Made by a program: the position numbers and the translations under genes
Notes under the pieces: model-generated
What the model saw: the letters and a program-made list of their open reading frames with translations, nothing else
The model's database searches: none
What the model was told of the DNA's origin: nothing
Part shown: positions 23,725 to 32,399 of the stretch, one piece after another
Layout: each line of letters starts with the position of its first letter
How positions within the stretch are numbered: position 1 is the stretch's first letter
Assembly: GCA_009782605.1 (NCBI GenBank)
Contig: WRIR01000016.1
Coordinates: 1 to 53,084, forward strand
Source: Eggerthellaceae bacterium
GTDB taxonomy: Bacteria > Actinomycetota > Coriobacteriia > Coriobacteriales > Eggerthellaceae
Direction of reading: 5' to 3'
DNA length: 53,084 nt

Positions 23725-26472
23725 GTGAGCTATTTGGAGAGCAAGACCATCCCCCCGCCCGCCCCGCCACGCATCGTGCCGTGGAACAGCCTGCAGGCGT
23801 CCCTCCGCGAGGGACTGGGCCGCAGGCTCACCCTCGTGGTCTCTGTTGCCGGGTCGGGGAAGACCACCTGCCTGAACCACTTCTTCCAGGTGGCCGTCAG
23901 CTTCGGGCAGCATGCCGTGTGGCTTTCGCTCGACGCACGCGACAACGACCGCTTCCGGTTCTGGAACTCGTTTTTCAGCACGCTTGAGAAGCTGGAGCTG
24001 GATCTTTCCCCCGCAGCCTTCGCGGAGTCCCTGCGGGGCGACGGCGCCGACCAGGCGGGGCTTATCGAGGCGCTTGACCGGATCGCCGCCGCGCCTTTCG
24101 AGATATACCTCGTCCTGGACAACTACCAGGAGATCACCTCGCAGGCAGTCCATGACGACCTCATGTTCTGGATAGAGCACATGCCCGCCACCATGCACCT
24201 GGCGCTGGCGAGCCGGAGCATCCCCCCGCTGCCCCTGTCGCGTCTGCGCGGGCAGGGCCAGCTTGTCGAGATACGCTCCGAGCACCTTTTCCTCGACCTC
24301 GCCGGCACCACCAAGTTCCTGCGGGAGATAAAAGGCATCAACGCCCCCGACGAGGACGTCCGGGAGCTCCATGAGCTGACGGGCGGCTGGATCGCGGGGC
24401 TCCAGCTGGCATCGGGTGCGATGCAGGGCTCAAGCGGCACGCCGGGCTCAAGCGGCACGCCGGGCGGCGTCCTCGTCTCGGCGCTCACGAACCGCTACAT
24501 CAAGGACTACCTCGTCGAGGAAGTGCTCAACCAGCAGGAGCCGCAGGTCAGGGAATTCCTGCTCAAGACATCGATACTGAACAGGCTGACCGAGGGGCTG
24601 TGCGTCGAGGTTGCGGGTCCTGAGGTGCACGAGCATACCCTGGACATGCTCGTGCGGGCGGGCCTCTTCATCACGCCGGCCGACGACCGGGGCGAGCGCT
24701 TCTGCTACCACCCGCTTTTCGCGGGGGTGTTAAAACAGCAGCTCGCCCTTGTCATGCCGGGCGAGATACCGGCGCTCTACACGCGGGCGAGCGAATGGTC
24801 CGAGCGCAGGGGCTTTCTCGACGACGCCATCGAGTATGCCCTGTCGGCCGAGGACGATGACCGCGTGATCAGGCTGTTCGAGCGCTCTATGCTCGACGTG
24901 CTCAACAAGATAGAGGGCGAGTTCTTCGTGCTCGACGAGTCGCGCCAGCGCGGGTGGCTCAGCTCCCTTCCCGAGGAACGTTTCAGCGAGAGCACGCCCT
25001 TCCTGCTGCTGAACGCGTGGAGCAACTTCGTGGCGAGCCGCCCCAAGGAGAGCAACATCTACCTGACGAAGGCCCGCCAAAGCCTCGCAAGCCTGCAGAA
25101 CGGGGACAAGGAGCCGGTCCTGCGTGCGGGGCTGGAAGAGATACTTGCCGCCATAGAGGCGGGCAACGCCAACATGGACGGGGACTACCACCACGCGATA
25201 GAGATGTCCCGAAGCGCGCTCAGCAGCTTCCACGGGGGAAGCGTCTGGTTCAAGGTGACCCTTTTGTGCCTTTTGGGGGAGGCGCTGGCGAACATCGGCG
25301 ACATCGACGAATCGATGCGTTCCTACAGCCAGGCGAAGGCGGTGAGCGCCGCGTTCGGGGGCAACCAGCTGGAACAGTTCTGCTCTTATGAGATAGGCAA
25401 GCTCTACTTCCATCGCGGCCAGCTCGGCCTTGCCATAGAGACCTGGCAGAAAGCCCTGCCCCTTTTGGGCGGCGGCGGGAAGCTGGAGCTTTACTCGGTG
25501 GGCCTCCTGTACGTCGGCCTGGGCAGGCTGAACGTGTTCCGCGGCAACATCGACGAGGCGACCACCTACCTCGCGCAGGCGGCCTCGCTGCTGCTCAAGT
25601 CCGACAACCTCTTCTGCCACCTTGAGCTGCAGATTGCTTCCGCCTACCTCTACGAGGTGCAGGGGAACTCCTTCGAGTCGCACAGCGTCATTTCTGCCGC
25701 CTCGGAGCTGGCGCTCTCATCCTATTCGGAGATCGTCCCGCGCTATTCCACATGGGAGGCCTTTGTCTGCCACGCGAAGATAGCCCTCTCGAAGGGCGAC
25801 CCCGCCACTGCCGAGTCCGCGCTTGCCAAGCTGAACCGGCACCTCTCGCCCAACAACAGCTACTACCGGGTGCAGGCCGCGCTCATCCGCGCCATGATAG
25901 CGCACGCGCAGTCCCGCAACGAGGCCGCGCTCAAGGAGCTTGAGGCCGTTTTGCAGGATGCCCAGAAGGCCGACTACCGGGGCATAGCCCAGGAGGCCCT
26001 GGTCGTGCGCGCCGCGTGCCTCTCTGACCTCGGGCAGCTCGACACCGCCGTCATACAGATGACCCTCGCGCTCGACGCCGCCGACCGGGAGGGCTACCTG
26101 CTGCCCTTCATGCTCGGGACCTCGGCGGTCGAGGACCTGCTGTACCGGATACTCTACGAGCGCAAGGGGAAGGCGGCCCTGTCGACCAAGCGGCGCACAC
26201 TTTGCAGGAACCTGCTCAATGCGCGTCGGGCACAGCGGGCAGACACGGTACAGCAGTCGGTGCGCGCGGTGGAGAACCTGTCCAAGCGCGAGGCGGAGAT
26301 ACTGAAGCTCCTTGAGCGGGGGCTGAACAAGCAAGAGATTGCAGACGGCCTCCACATCTCGCTCAACACCGTGAAGACCCATGTGAAGAACATATACAAG
26401 AAGCTTGAGGTGCACAACCGCTCCGCCGCCGCGCAGATATCACTGAACCACTCCGACCACCCTGCGGACTGA
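23725..26472 (+). CDS. LuxR-family regulator, large ATP-binding MalT-like (LAL) type
   Basis: 915 residues from the GTG at 23725 (GGAG five bases upstream); a TTG at 23647 is an alternative without a ribosome-binding site. The N-terminus has a STAND-type P-loop VAGSGKTT (about 41) and Walker B YLVLDNYQE (about 130). A winged-helix region and TPR-like helices fill the middle (about 430-800), e.g. LGEALANIGDIDESMRSY. The C-terminal LuxR HTH is LSKREAEILKLLERGLNKQE then TVKTHVKNIYKKLEVHNRS (about 853-905). MalT-like proteins activate catabolic operons on binding an inducer. A short SSGTPG repeat lies at about 233-246. It may control the downstream FixCX-like genes (inference). Confidence 0.88.
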   Translation: MSYLESKTIPPPAPPRIVPWNSLQASLREGLGRRLTLVVSVAGSGKTTCLNHFFQVAVSFGQHAVWLSLDARDNDRFRFWNSFFSTLEKLELDLSPAAFAESLRGDGADQAGLIEALDRIAAAPFEIYLVLDNYQEITSQAVHDDLMFWIEHMPATMHLALASRSIPPLPLSRLRGQGQLVEIRSEHLFLDLAGTTKFLREIKGINAPDEDVRELHELTGGWIAGLQLASGAMQGSSGTPGSSGTPGGVLVSALTNRYIKDYLVEEVLNQQEPQVREFLLKTSILNRLTEGLCVEVAGPEVHEHTLDMLVRAGLFITPADDRGERFCYHPLFAGVLKQQLALVMPGEIPALYTRASEWSERRGFLDDAIEYALSAEDDDRVIRLFERSMLDVLNKIEGEFFVLDESRQRGWLSSLPEERFSESTPFLLLNAWSNFVASRPKESNIYLTKARQSLASLQNGDKEPVLRAGLEEILAAIEAGNANMDGDYHHAIEMSRSALSSFHGGSVWFKVTLLCLLGEALANIGDIDESMRSYSQAKAVSAAFGGNQLEQFCSYEIGKLYFHRGQLGLAIETWQKALPLLGGGGKLELYSVGLLYVGLGRLNVFRGNIDEATTYLAQAASLLLKSDNLFCHLELQIASAYLYEVQGNSFESHSVISAASELALSSYSEIVPRYSTWEAFVCHAKIALSKGDPATAESALAKLNRHLSPNNSYYRVQAALIRAMIAHAQSRNEAALKELEAVLQDAQKADYRGIAQEALVVRAACLSDLGQLDTAVIQMTLALDAADREGYLLPFMLGTSAVEDLLYRILYERKGKAALSTKRRTLCRNLLNARRAQRADTVQQSVRAVENLSKREAEILKLLERGLNKQEIADGLHISLNTVKTHVKNIYKKLEVHNRSAAAQISLNHSDHPAD

Positions 26473-26663
26473 GGGGGAGGGGGGGGCGGCCGGCGGCAGC
26501 CCCCGCGGCTCCCGCGGTCGCAGCCCCCCGCAGTCCCCGCCGCCCGCAGTCCCCGCGGCCCTCCGCCCATAAATCACCCCTGGGAATCACCCTCTGGACA
26601 ATAGAGATTTCCCCTCCATGCCCATAGAATCGTAGGAAGGACCCGGACACAAAGGAGGGCACT

Positions 26664-27200
26664 GTGGCAAAACGTTCCTCGAACGATGCACTCGATCCCC
26701 GCATGAGTTTTCTGGTAGACTTCCTCAAACGCAAGAACCTGAAAGGCATTATATCCCTTTCCAACGCCTTCACCCCACGACTCATCGGCGGATTCCTGCC
26801 AAAGCTCAGCGACCGGCAGCGGAAGGCCTTCGACAAGGCCATGCCCAAGGGTGGAAAAAAACAGTTCTACTTCCATATCCAGGGAACCCCCACGCCTCCC
26901 ATCGTCGTGTCCCTCGCTCAGCCGCTGTTCGTCGGCGTGATGACCGAGGAACAGGTGAAGGCCGAGGGCATCAAGGGGCTCAAGGTCCCGGTCGACGACA
27001 TCCCCGCGCTCGTGGCGAGCGCCAGCGGGTCGGGGGACATCTTCGCGGCGCTCAAGGGCCTTAAAGGGCAGACCGCAGCCGTGTTGAGCCTCATGTCGAC
27101 CTTCACGCCGTTCATTTCGCTGGGCCCTGCCGAGATCAAGGACCTGCAGGCTCGGGCGATGAAGCACTTCAAGCCCATCTTGGACATGATGCCTCGTTGA
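26664..27200 (+). CDS. Uncharacterised protein, possibly SCP2-like
   Basis: 178 residues from the GTG at 26664, preceded by AAAGGAGGG. Not firmly recognised. The middle (KQFYFHIQGTPTPPIVVSL, then VTEEQ-like and GIKGLKVPVDDI) and the C-terminal LKGLKGQTAAVLSLMSTFTP resemble the hydrophobic-ligand SCP2 sterol-carrier pattern, but weakly. There is no signal peptide or TM. A 16-bp perfect hairpin follows the stop. It sits between the LuxR regulator and the FixC-like gene; a lipid or CoA-substrate-binding role would fit the neighbours but is only inferred. Confidence 0.6.
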   Translation: MAKRSSNDALDPRMSFLVDFLKRKNLKGIISLSNAFTPRLIGGFLPKLSDRQRKAFDKAMPKGGKKQFYFHIQGTPTPPIVVSLAQPLFVGVMTEEQVKAEGIKGLKVPVDDIPALVASASGSGDIFAALKGLKGQTAAVLSLMSTFTPFISLGPAEIKDLQARAMKHFKPILDMMPR

Positions 27201-27206
27201 TACAAC

Positions 27207-27252
27207 GGGGGCCTCCCTGCAGCAGGAGCCTGTGTTCTGCAGGGAGGCCCCC
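27207..27252. terminator. Perfect 16-bp hairpin
   Basis: GGGGGCCTCCCTGCAG (27207-27222) pairs perfectly with CTGCAGGGAGGCCCCC (27237-27252), six bases after the stop. No T-tract follows; a terminator or a 3'-end stabiliser is likely. Confidence 0.55.
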
Positions 27253-27390
27253 GAAGACGCACACGTCGTATTGATGCGGGGTACTGCCATTTCTTGAGAA
27301 GGGAGGCCACCTTACACAACAGCACTTGACAGGTAAAGCAATGATTAGGACGCAGGAGAGATTTTATCAGCCTTAAATAAGGAGGTTAGT

Positions 27391-28746
27391 ATGGCAGAGA
27401 AATACGATGTTGTTATTGTTGGAGCGGGACCGTCCGGAACCCTTGCGGCGAAGCATGCCGCACAAGGTGGCTGCAAGGTCGTCATGCTTGAGCGTGCGGC
27501 CATCCCTGGCCAGAAGAACATGTCAGGCAGCTATTTCTTCAAGACCTGGATGGAGGAGTGCTGGCCCGGCTTCGTCGACCAGGATTTCCTTGACGGCCAC
27601 ATCAAGCTTGGCGGCGTCCAGTTTGCCTGGACCCCCGACAACGACTACAAGTTCTACGGCATGATTGTCCAGCCCGGCGCCGAGACCATGTACGAGATGC
27701 AGACGGTCTTCCGCAACGAAACGGACCCCTGGGTCGCGGAGCAGGCCGTGAAGGCTGGCGCCGAGCTCGTGTGCGCCACGGTGAGCGACGCCATCTGGGA
27801 CGGCGACCGCGTCGTCGGCGTCAAGACCGACAAGGGCGACTTCATGGCCCCCATCGTCATGGACTGCTCGGGCCTGCACGCCATCCTCGGCAAGAGGACC
27901 GGCCTGACCAACTGGGGCCCCGACAAGGTCATGCTCGGCCTGAAGTACATCTTCAAGGGCGACCCCGACGAGCTGCGCAGGCTCATGAACACCTACTTCG
28001 ACGACGAGGGCAACGAAGTCGATTACGGCGCCTTCCCCATTTTTGCGGGCAACAGGCCTGAGTTCTGGGGCGCCCACTGTGTGTGCGAGCCCGGGCGCGA
28101 CGGCACCATCAACCTGATCATCTACCAATGCCTCGCAGAGATGATAGCCAACAAGACCAACATTCACCAACGTGCACAGTGGATGCTCAATATGCCGCCG
28201 TACAAAAACATACTCGACGCCTCGGACTTCGTTTACTGCAACTTCCATTGCCTTGCTTCCGGCGACCTGGTGGGCTACACCAAGAAGAGCTACATGAAGG
28301 GCCTCATGATTATGGGCGACGCGGGCGGATTCGCCCAGCCGCTGGACAACTTCGGCGCCAACTGCGCGCAGGCCCAAGGCATCATCGCCGGTAAGCTTGC
28401 TGCCGAAATGACAAAGGCGAAGGATTTCTCGGAAGAGAAGTTCGCTGAATTTGAAGAGCGCTGGAAAGAAACCTGGCTCCCCGAGGACAATGTTCCCGAG
28501 GTTAACCGGGTGATGAGGGAAGGCAGCATCGACGTTGTAATCGATTGCATGGACGAAGCCATGAACCTCTTCTTCCAGAAGAAGTTCGAGAACTATTCCT
28601 ATCCTGCCATCATTGGCAGCATGCTGCCGAAGTTCTTGCCGGTTATGGGCGAGGTTCCGGTAATAGCGGGCGCCATGACGGGGATTTTGAGGACAGGCGT
28701 CAAAAAAGCTACCGACATGATGGCCCTGCTTGCTTCCGACGACTAG
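27391..28746 (+). CDS. fixC: FixC-like flavoprotein (electron-transfer flavoprotein:quinone oxidoreductase family)
   Basis: 451 residues with AAGGAGG just upstream. The N-terminal FAD-binding Rossmann motif is VVIVGAGPSGTLAAKHAA, followed by VVMLERAAIPGQKNMSG, the family signature of FixC/ETF-QO and geranylgeranyl reductases. A second FAD contact appears as MIMGDAGGFAQPLDNFGANCAQAQG (about 310-330). FixC with FixX passes electrons from FixAB (ETF) or a dehydrogenase to a quinone. No fixA or fixB lies in the window, so its partner is unknown. Codon use is slightly less GC-biased than in neighbours, as in highly expressed genes. Confidence 0.85.
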   Translation: MAEKYDVVIVGAGPSGTLAAKHAAQGGCKVVMLERAAIPGQKNMSGSYFFKTWMEECWPGFVDQDFLDGHIKLGGVQFAWTPDNDYKFYGMIVQPGAETMYEMQTVFRNETDPWVAEQAVKAGAELVCATVSDAIWDGDRVVGVKTDKGDFMAPIVMDCSGLHAILGKRTGLTNWGPDKVMLGLKYIFKGDPDELRRLMNTYFDDEGNEVDYGAFPIFAGNRPEFWGAHCVCEPGRDGTINLIIYQCLAEMIANKTNIHQRAQWMLNMPPYKNILDASDFVYCNFHCLASGDLVGYTKKSYMKGLMIMGDAGGFAQPLDNFGANCAQAQGIIAGKLAAEMTKAKDFSEEKFAEFEERWKETWLPEDNVPEVNRVMREGSIDVVIDCMDEAMNLFFQKKFENYSYPAIIGSMLPKFLPVMGEVPVIAGAMTGILRTGVKKATDMMALLASDD

Positions 28747-28784
28747 TGGAACATTCAGGCAACGACTGGTTTTACCACCCATAC

Positions 28785-28853
28785 CGTCATTGCGGGCTTG
28801 ACCCGCAATCCAGTAGGGATTTGGTAAGATTGCGGGTCAAGCCCGCAATGACG
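28785..28853. repeat. REP doublet (inverted pair)
   Basis: CGTCATTGCGGGCTTGACCC... at 28785-28811 and its inverted copy ending CAATGACG at 28853, separated by 16 bases. The pair can form a long cruciform between fixC and fixX, like BIME/REPIN doublets. Confidence 0.75.
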
Positions 28854-28945
28854 AAATGTCAGAGGCAATGATGAAATGTTGTTTACTGAAAGGTCACGAG
28901 GAACCAAGGCCAATCGGTCAATAACTACGAGAATAGGAGTTCAAT

Positions 28946-29296
28946 ATGAGCGTATTGGGTGCAAAGGATTATTACAGGGGAAACCCCGGCTTGCTTTATG
29001 GCGAGAAGTTCTGCGGCAAAACGATCCGCGACTACCTGGATGGCAAGTTCGAGATGATTCCAAAAAGCGAAGAGCACATCTTTGTTGACCAGGACAAATG
29101 CATTGGCGAAGCCTGTGCAATATGCTATACGCTGTGTCCAGGCGGTGCCTTTGAGATGGAAAAGGGCAAGGCGACGTGGAAATACGGCATGACCAACTGC
29201 ATGGAATGCGGCGTTTGCCAATATGTCTGCACCGTCGACGCCATCGACTGGGCATATCCCGAGGCCGGGACCGGCATCGTCCTCAAGTGGAGCTAG
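28946..29296 (+). CDS. fixX: FixX-like ferredoxin
   Basis: 116 residues, close to FixX length. Two cysteine groups are visible: CIGEACAICYTLCPGG (about 52-67) and CMECGVCQYVCTVDAIDW (about 89-106). These can hold one or two [4Fe-4S] clusters; the first group has wide spacing, as in FixX. It would take electrons from the FixC-like flavoprotein. It is separated from fixC by 199 bases containing a REP doublet, so coupling may be looser than in a normal operon. Confidence 0.82.
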   Translation: MSVLGAKDYYRGNPGLLYGEKFCGKTIRDYLDGKFEMIPKSEEHIFVDQDKCIGEACAICYTLCPGGAFEMEKGKATWKYGMTNCMECGVCQYVCTVDAIDWAYPEAGTGIVLKWS

Positions 29297-29339
29297 CAGG
29301 CGAGCGACAACGCGCGCTAAGGTAAAAAATGGCTAAAAA

Positions 29340-29391
29340 GGCCGGTTCCCCGTCTGCCGACAAAGAGGCAGCGGGGGGCCGGTTCTTTGTT
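29340..29391 (+). terminator. Rho-independent terminator after fixX
   Basis: GCCGGTTCCCCGTCTGCC (29341-29358) pairs, with two or three bulges, with GGCAGCGGGGGGCCGGTT (29367-29384), followed by CTTTGTT and preceded by AAAAAG. It separates fixCX from the oleBC-like genes. Confidence 0.65.
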
Positions 29392-29426
29392 CCCGCCCCG
29401 CCCCCTTCCCCACGAACGGCCCCACG

Positions 29427-30254
29427 ATGACAAGCCCAGAGAAGTTCTTCGATATCAACGGAATGAGGATGCACTATGTCGACCAGGGCGAGGGTGTCCC
29501 GGTCCTGATGGTCCACGGCAACCCGACCTGGTCCTTCTTCTACCGCACCATTGCCGAGGGCCTGTCGAAGACGCACCGGGTGATCGTCCCCGACCATATC
29601 GGCATGGGGCTGTCCGACAAGCCCCAGGACGCGGACTACCGGCTGTCCTTCCATATCGACAACATCGAAAGGCTCGTAGAGCATCTGGGCCTAAAGGACA
29701 TCATCCTCATCGTCCACGACTGGGGAGGGGCTATCGGGTTCGGCTATGCGGTGAACCACCTTGAGAACGTGGCGAAGATAGTGGTCTTGAACGCCTCGGC
29801 CTTCTTCGACCCGAGGATCCCGAGAAGGATAAGGCTGTGCAGGGGCATCCTTGGGGAGTTCTTCGTGCGGCGCCTCAACCTTTTTGCCAGGGCCGCAACC
29901 CTCATGACGACCGTCACCAGGCTCCCGAAGCAGGCCAGGCAGGGCTATCTGCTGCCCTACGGCTCCTACGCAGATCGGGTCGGCATCTATTCCTTCCTCA
30001 AGGACATACCGACGGAACGCGGGCACCGGACGAGGCCCTTGCTGGACTCCATAGAGTCGAGGCTTCGCGAGGTTTCCGCGGATGTCCTGATCCTCTGGGG
30101 GAAGAAGGACTTCTGCTTCTCGGAGCACTTCCTCGACCGTTGGAAGGGGTTTTTCCCCTCGGCTGAAACAAGGCTGTACGAGAACGCCGGCCATTACATA
30201 CTTGAGGACGTCCCCGACGAGGCTTTGAGGGAGATACAGGAGTTTGTCCGATGA
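29427..30254 (+). CDS. oleB: Alpha/beta hydrolase, OleB/haloalkane-dehalogenase-like
   Basis: 275 residues. The nucleophile elbow is VHDWGG with Asp98 as nucleophile (not Ser), as in haloalkane dehalogenases and OleB beta-lactone decarboxylases. The oxyanion region HGNPTWSFFYR (30-40), an acid in LWGKKDFCFS, and His256 in NAGHYILED complete the triad. OleB converts a beta-lactone to an olefin and CO2 in long-chain olefin synthesis. The next gene is an OleC-like ligase overlapping by four bases, which supports OleB over a dehalogenase. OleA and OleD are not in the window, so the pathway is incomplete here. Confidence 0.78.
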   Translation: MTSPEKFFDINGMRMHYVDQGEGVPVLMVHGNPTWSFFYRTIAEGLSKTHRVIVPDHIGMGLSDKPQDADYRLSFHIDNIERLVEHLGLKDIILIVHDWGGAIGFGYAVNHLENVAKIVVLNASAFFDPRIPRRIRLCRGILGEFFVRRLNLFARAATLMTTVTRLPKQARQGYLLPYGSYADRVGIYSFLKDIPTERGHRTRPLLDSIESRLREVSADVLILWGKKDFCFSEHFLDRWKGFFPSAETRLYENAGHYILEDVPDEALREIQEFVR

Positions 30255-31777
30255 ACACCGCGTCCCTGCTCGAAAAACAGGCGGATTTGCTTCCCGACAA
30301 GACGGCCATCCTTTTCTCAGGCGAGCGGGTCAGCTTCCGCGAGCTCGACGAGACGATAAACCGCTTCGCGCACTACTTCGTGAAGAGGGGGATCGGGCGG
30401 GGCACCAAGGTCCTGCTCTTTATACAGCCGTCGATAGAGCTTCCGGCGACTACCTTCGCGCTCTTCAAGGTCGGGGCCGTCCCCATCTTCATCGACCCGG
30501 GCATGGGGTTGAAGAGCCTCCTTCGCGCGGTTTCCGAGGTGGCTCCGGCGGCGATGGTGGGCCTGCCGCTCATCCGCACCCTGTCCTGGGTGTTTCGCAG
30601 GAGCTTCCGCGGCGTGCGCGTCAAGCTGGACTGCCTCAAGCTCCGGGAAGCCTCACGGGGCGAGAGCCCGGATTTCGAGAAGTACGACGCCCCGGAAGAC
30701 GAGATGGCGGCGATCCTTTTCACCTCCGGGGGCACGGGCAAGCCCAAGGGTGTCGTCTACACGCACAAGGTGTTCATGGCCCAGACCAGGCTTCTGCAAG
30801 AGATGTTCTCGCTGACCCCGGACGACGTGGACTGCCCCTGCTTCCCGCTCTTTTCCTTCTTCACCCTTGCCATGGGCATGACCTCCTGCATCCCGCAGAT
30901 GGACTCGTCCCACCCGGCGAGGACAGACCCGCGCCCGCTCGTGGCGGGCATGGTCGAGCACCGGACCACCTTCGCGGCGGGCTCCCCGGCCATCTGGGAC
31001 AAGGTTGCGGACTACTGCCAGGCCCAGGGCATAGTGTTTCCGGACCTGCGCTGCCTCGTTTTGTTCGGCGCACCCGTCGCCGTGGACATGCACGAGAAAT
31101 GGCAGGGCCTGCTGCCGAACGGGACGACCTACACCCCCTACGGCGCGACTGAGTCCCTGCCGATATCAAACATTTCGGGGGAGCACATCCTGGCGAACAC
31201 GGCGGAAAAGACCCGCAGGGGGTCGGGGACCTGCGTGGGGGAGGCGGTCCCTTCGGTTGCGGTTGATATTTTCAACGGAGATGAGATTATTGTTTCCGGC
31301 GACACCGTGACCAGGGAATACTACAGGAACGAGGGGGCCACACGGGCAAGCAAGCTCTTTGTCGAGGGCAGGCTGTGGCACAAGGTCGGCGATGTGGGGA
31401 GGATAGACGAAGAGGGCCGCATATGGTTTTGGGGGCGCAAGAACCATGTCGTCGAGGCAGGGCAGGGCAGGATGTATCCGATTCCCTGCGAGGCCGTCTT
31501 CAACCAGCACGAGCGCATCAGGAGGACCGCCTTGGTGGGCCCCTCCATCGGAGGAAGAATCGTCCCGTCCCTCGTGGTCGAGATGAAGGATGGAAGCACC
31601 ACGATGACCGAGAACCTGCTCAGGGAGCTGCAAGAGATTCGCGACGCCCACGAGCACACAAAGCCGATAGAGCACTTCTACCTCAAGAAGTCCTTCCCCG
31701 TCGACGTGAGGCACAACATAAAGATAGACCGCGCCCTCCTGCGCACCTGGGCCGAGCGTGTCAACGGGGACGTATAA
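30251..31777 (+). CDS. oleC: AMP-dependent ligase, OleC-like (beta-lactone synthetase)
   Basis: 508 residues, start overlapping oleB (ATGA). The AMP-binding P-loop is FTSGGTGKPKGVVYTH (about 155-170), the A5-type motif YTPYGATESLP near 295 and an acyl-AMP region VGDVGRIDEEGRIWFWGRKNH near 378. OleC cyclises beta-hydroxy acids to beta-lactones using ATP. With OleB this pair would turn a 2-alkyl-3-hydroxy acid into an olefin. The C-terminal VNGDV and the TAA stop come from palindrome PAL8, so the native last residues have been replaced. Confidence 0.8.
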   Translation: MNTASLLEKQADLLPDKTAILFSGERVSFRELDETINRFAHYFVKRGIGRGTKVLLFIQPSIELPATTFALFKVGAVPIFIDPGMGLKSLLRAVSEVAPAAMVGLPLIRTLSWVFRRSFRGVRVKLDCLKLREASRGESPDFEKYDAPEDEMAAILFTSGGTGKPKGVVYTHKVFMAQTRLLQEMFSLTPDDVDCPCFPLFSFFTLAMGMTSCIPQMDSSHPARTDPRPLVAGMVEHRTTFAAGSPAIWDKVADYCQAQGIVFPDLRCLVLFGAPVAVDMHEKWQGLLPNGTTYTPYGATESLPISNISGEHILANTAEKTRRGSGTCVGEAVPSVAVDIFNGDEIIVSGDTVTREYYRNEGATRASKLFVEGRLWHKVGDVGRIDEEGRIWFWGRKNHVVEAGQGRMYPIPCEAVFNQHERIRRTALVGPSIGGRIVPSLVVEMKDGSTTMTENLLRELQEIRDAHEHTKPIEHFYLKKSFPVDVRHNIKIDRALLRTWAERVNGDV

Positions 31778-31854
31778 CTTTGACACCTTTTGTTCGATTG
31801 CCTCACAGGAAGTGGTGAGAAAAGGTGTCAAAGTTATACGTCCCCGTTGACACG
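31757..31854. repeat. PAL8 palindrome at the oleC 3' end
   Basis: Perfect 35-bp arms (31757-31791, 31820-31854). The loop contains CCTCACAGGAAGTGGTGAG, also found in PAL9 and PAL12. The left arm encodes VNGDV-stop of OleC. Confidence 0.85.
31758..31814. repeat. 57-bp direct repeat, left copy, flanking a nucleotidyltransferase pair
   Basis: GTGTCAACGGGGACGTATAA ... CACAGGAAGTG is repeated at 33010-33066 with one change (AAC to ACC). The intervening 1.2 kb carries the two-gene AT-rich module. Confidence 0.8.
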
Positions 31855-31862
31855 TCCCGCCC

Positions 31863-32399
31863 TCAGCGCGTATACAGGTACTTCATGATATCGGTAGCAT
31901 TCTTTAGCGACACCTTTTCCAAGGCACCGTGTTTCATGTATGCGTTCACGTTTCCGGCATTGAGGGCAAGGGCCTGGTATATCTCAGAGGTATTGACTCC
32001 CTTCTCAAGCTGCAGAGCCCGGCTGCGCTCCCAGCGAAGCCTCTTGGATTCGTTGTTGCTCTCGGGCTTGTTGTAGGCAGCGCGATATGAGTCAAGAAAC
32101 TTGCTGTACTCTCGCGAGAGGCTGCCCACCTTACGCCCACTCAGCGCAACACCGGCCAAATCCGTATTTTCTATCGCCTCCAAGGCAGTCAGATAAGAGC
32201 GATACAGCTCGTCGTTCCAGACAAAGCTAAGCAGCCGCTCAGTCTTTCCCGTTGTATAGGCATACAGAAGGAGCGGTTCGGCCAGCCGAGGTTTTTCCTT
32301 CTGAGCCAGGGCAGCCAGTTTCCTCAGATTGAATGAGTCGGTGTCAGCTAGGCCCAAGATCTGCCGCCTCAGCCATCTCTCGAAATTTGGCCTCCTCAC
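31863..32399 (-). CDS. Partner of a nucleotidyltransferase toxin-antitoxin-like pair
   Basis: 178 residues, not firmly assigned. It is basic and helical (RRPNFERWLRRQILGLADT), without a signal or TM. Its start overlaps the nucleotidyltransferase gene's end by four bases, so they form one operon read from a clear promoter upstream. Such small helical partners accompany AbiEii/DUF6036-type nucleotidyltransferases in toxin-antitoxin or phage-defence modules. Base composition is lower in GC than the neighbours, consistent with acquisition. Which gene is toxin or antitoxin is not decided. Confidence 0.65.
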   Translation of the reverse strand: MRRPNFERWLRRQILGLADTDSFNLRKLAALAQKEKPRLAEPLLLYAYTTGKTERLLSFVWNDELYRSYLTALEAIENTDLAGVALSGRKVGSLSREYSKFLDSYRAAYNKPESNNESKRLRWERSRALQLEKGVNTSEIYQALALNAGNVNAYMKHGALEKVSLKNATDIMKYLYTR

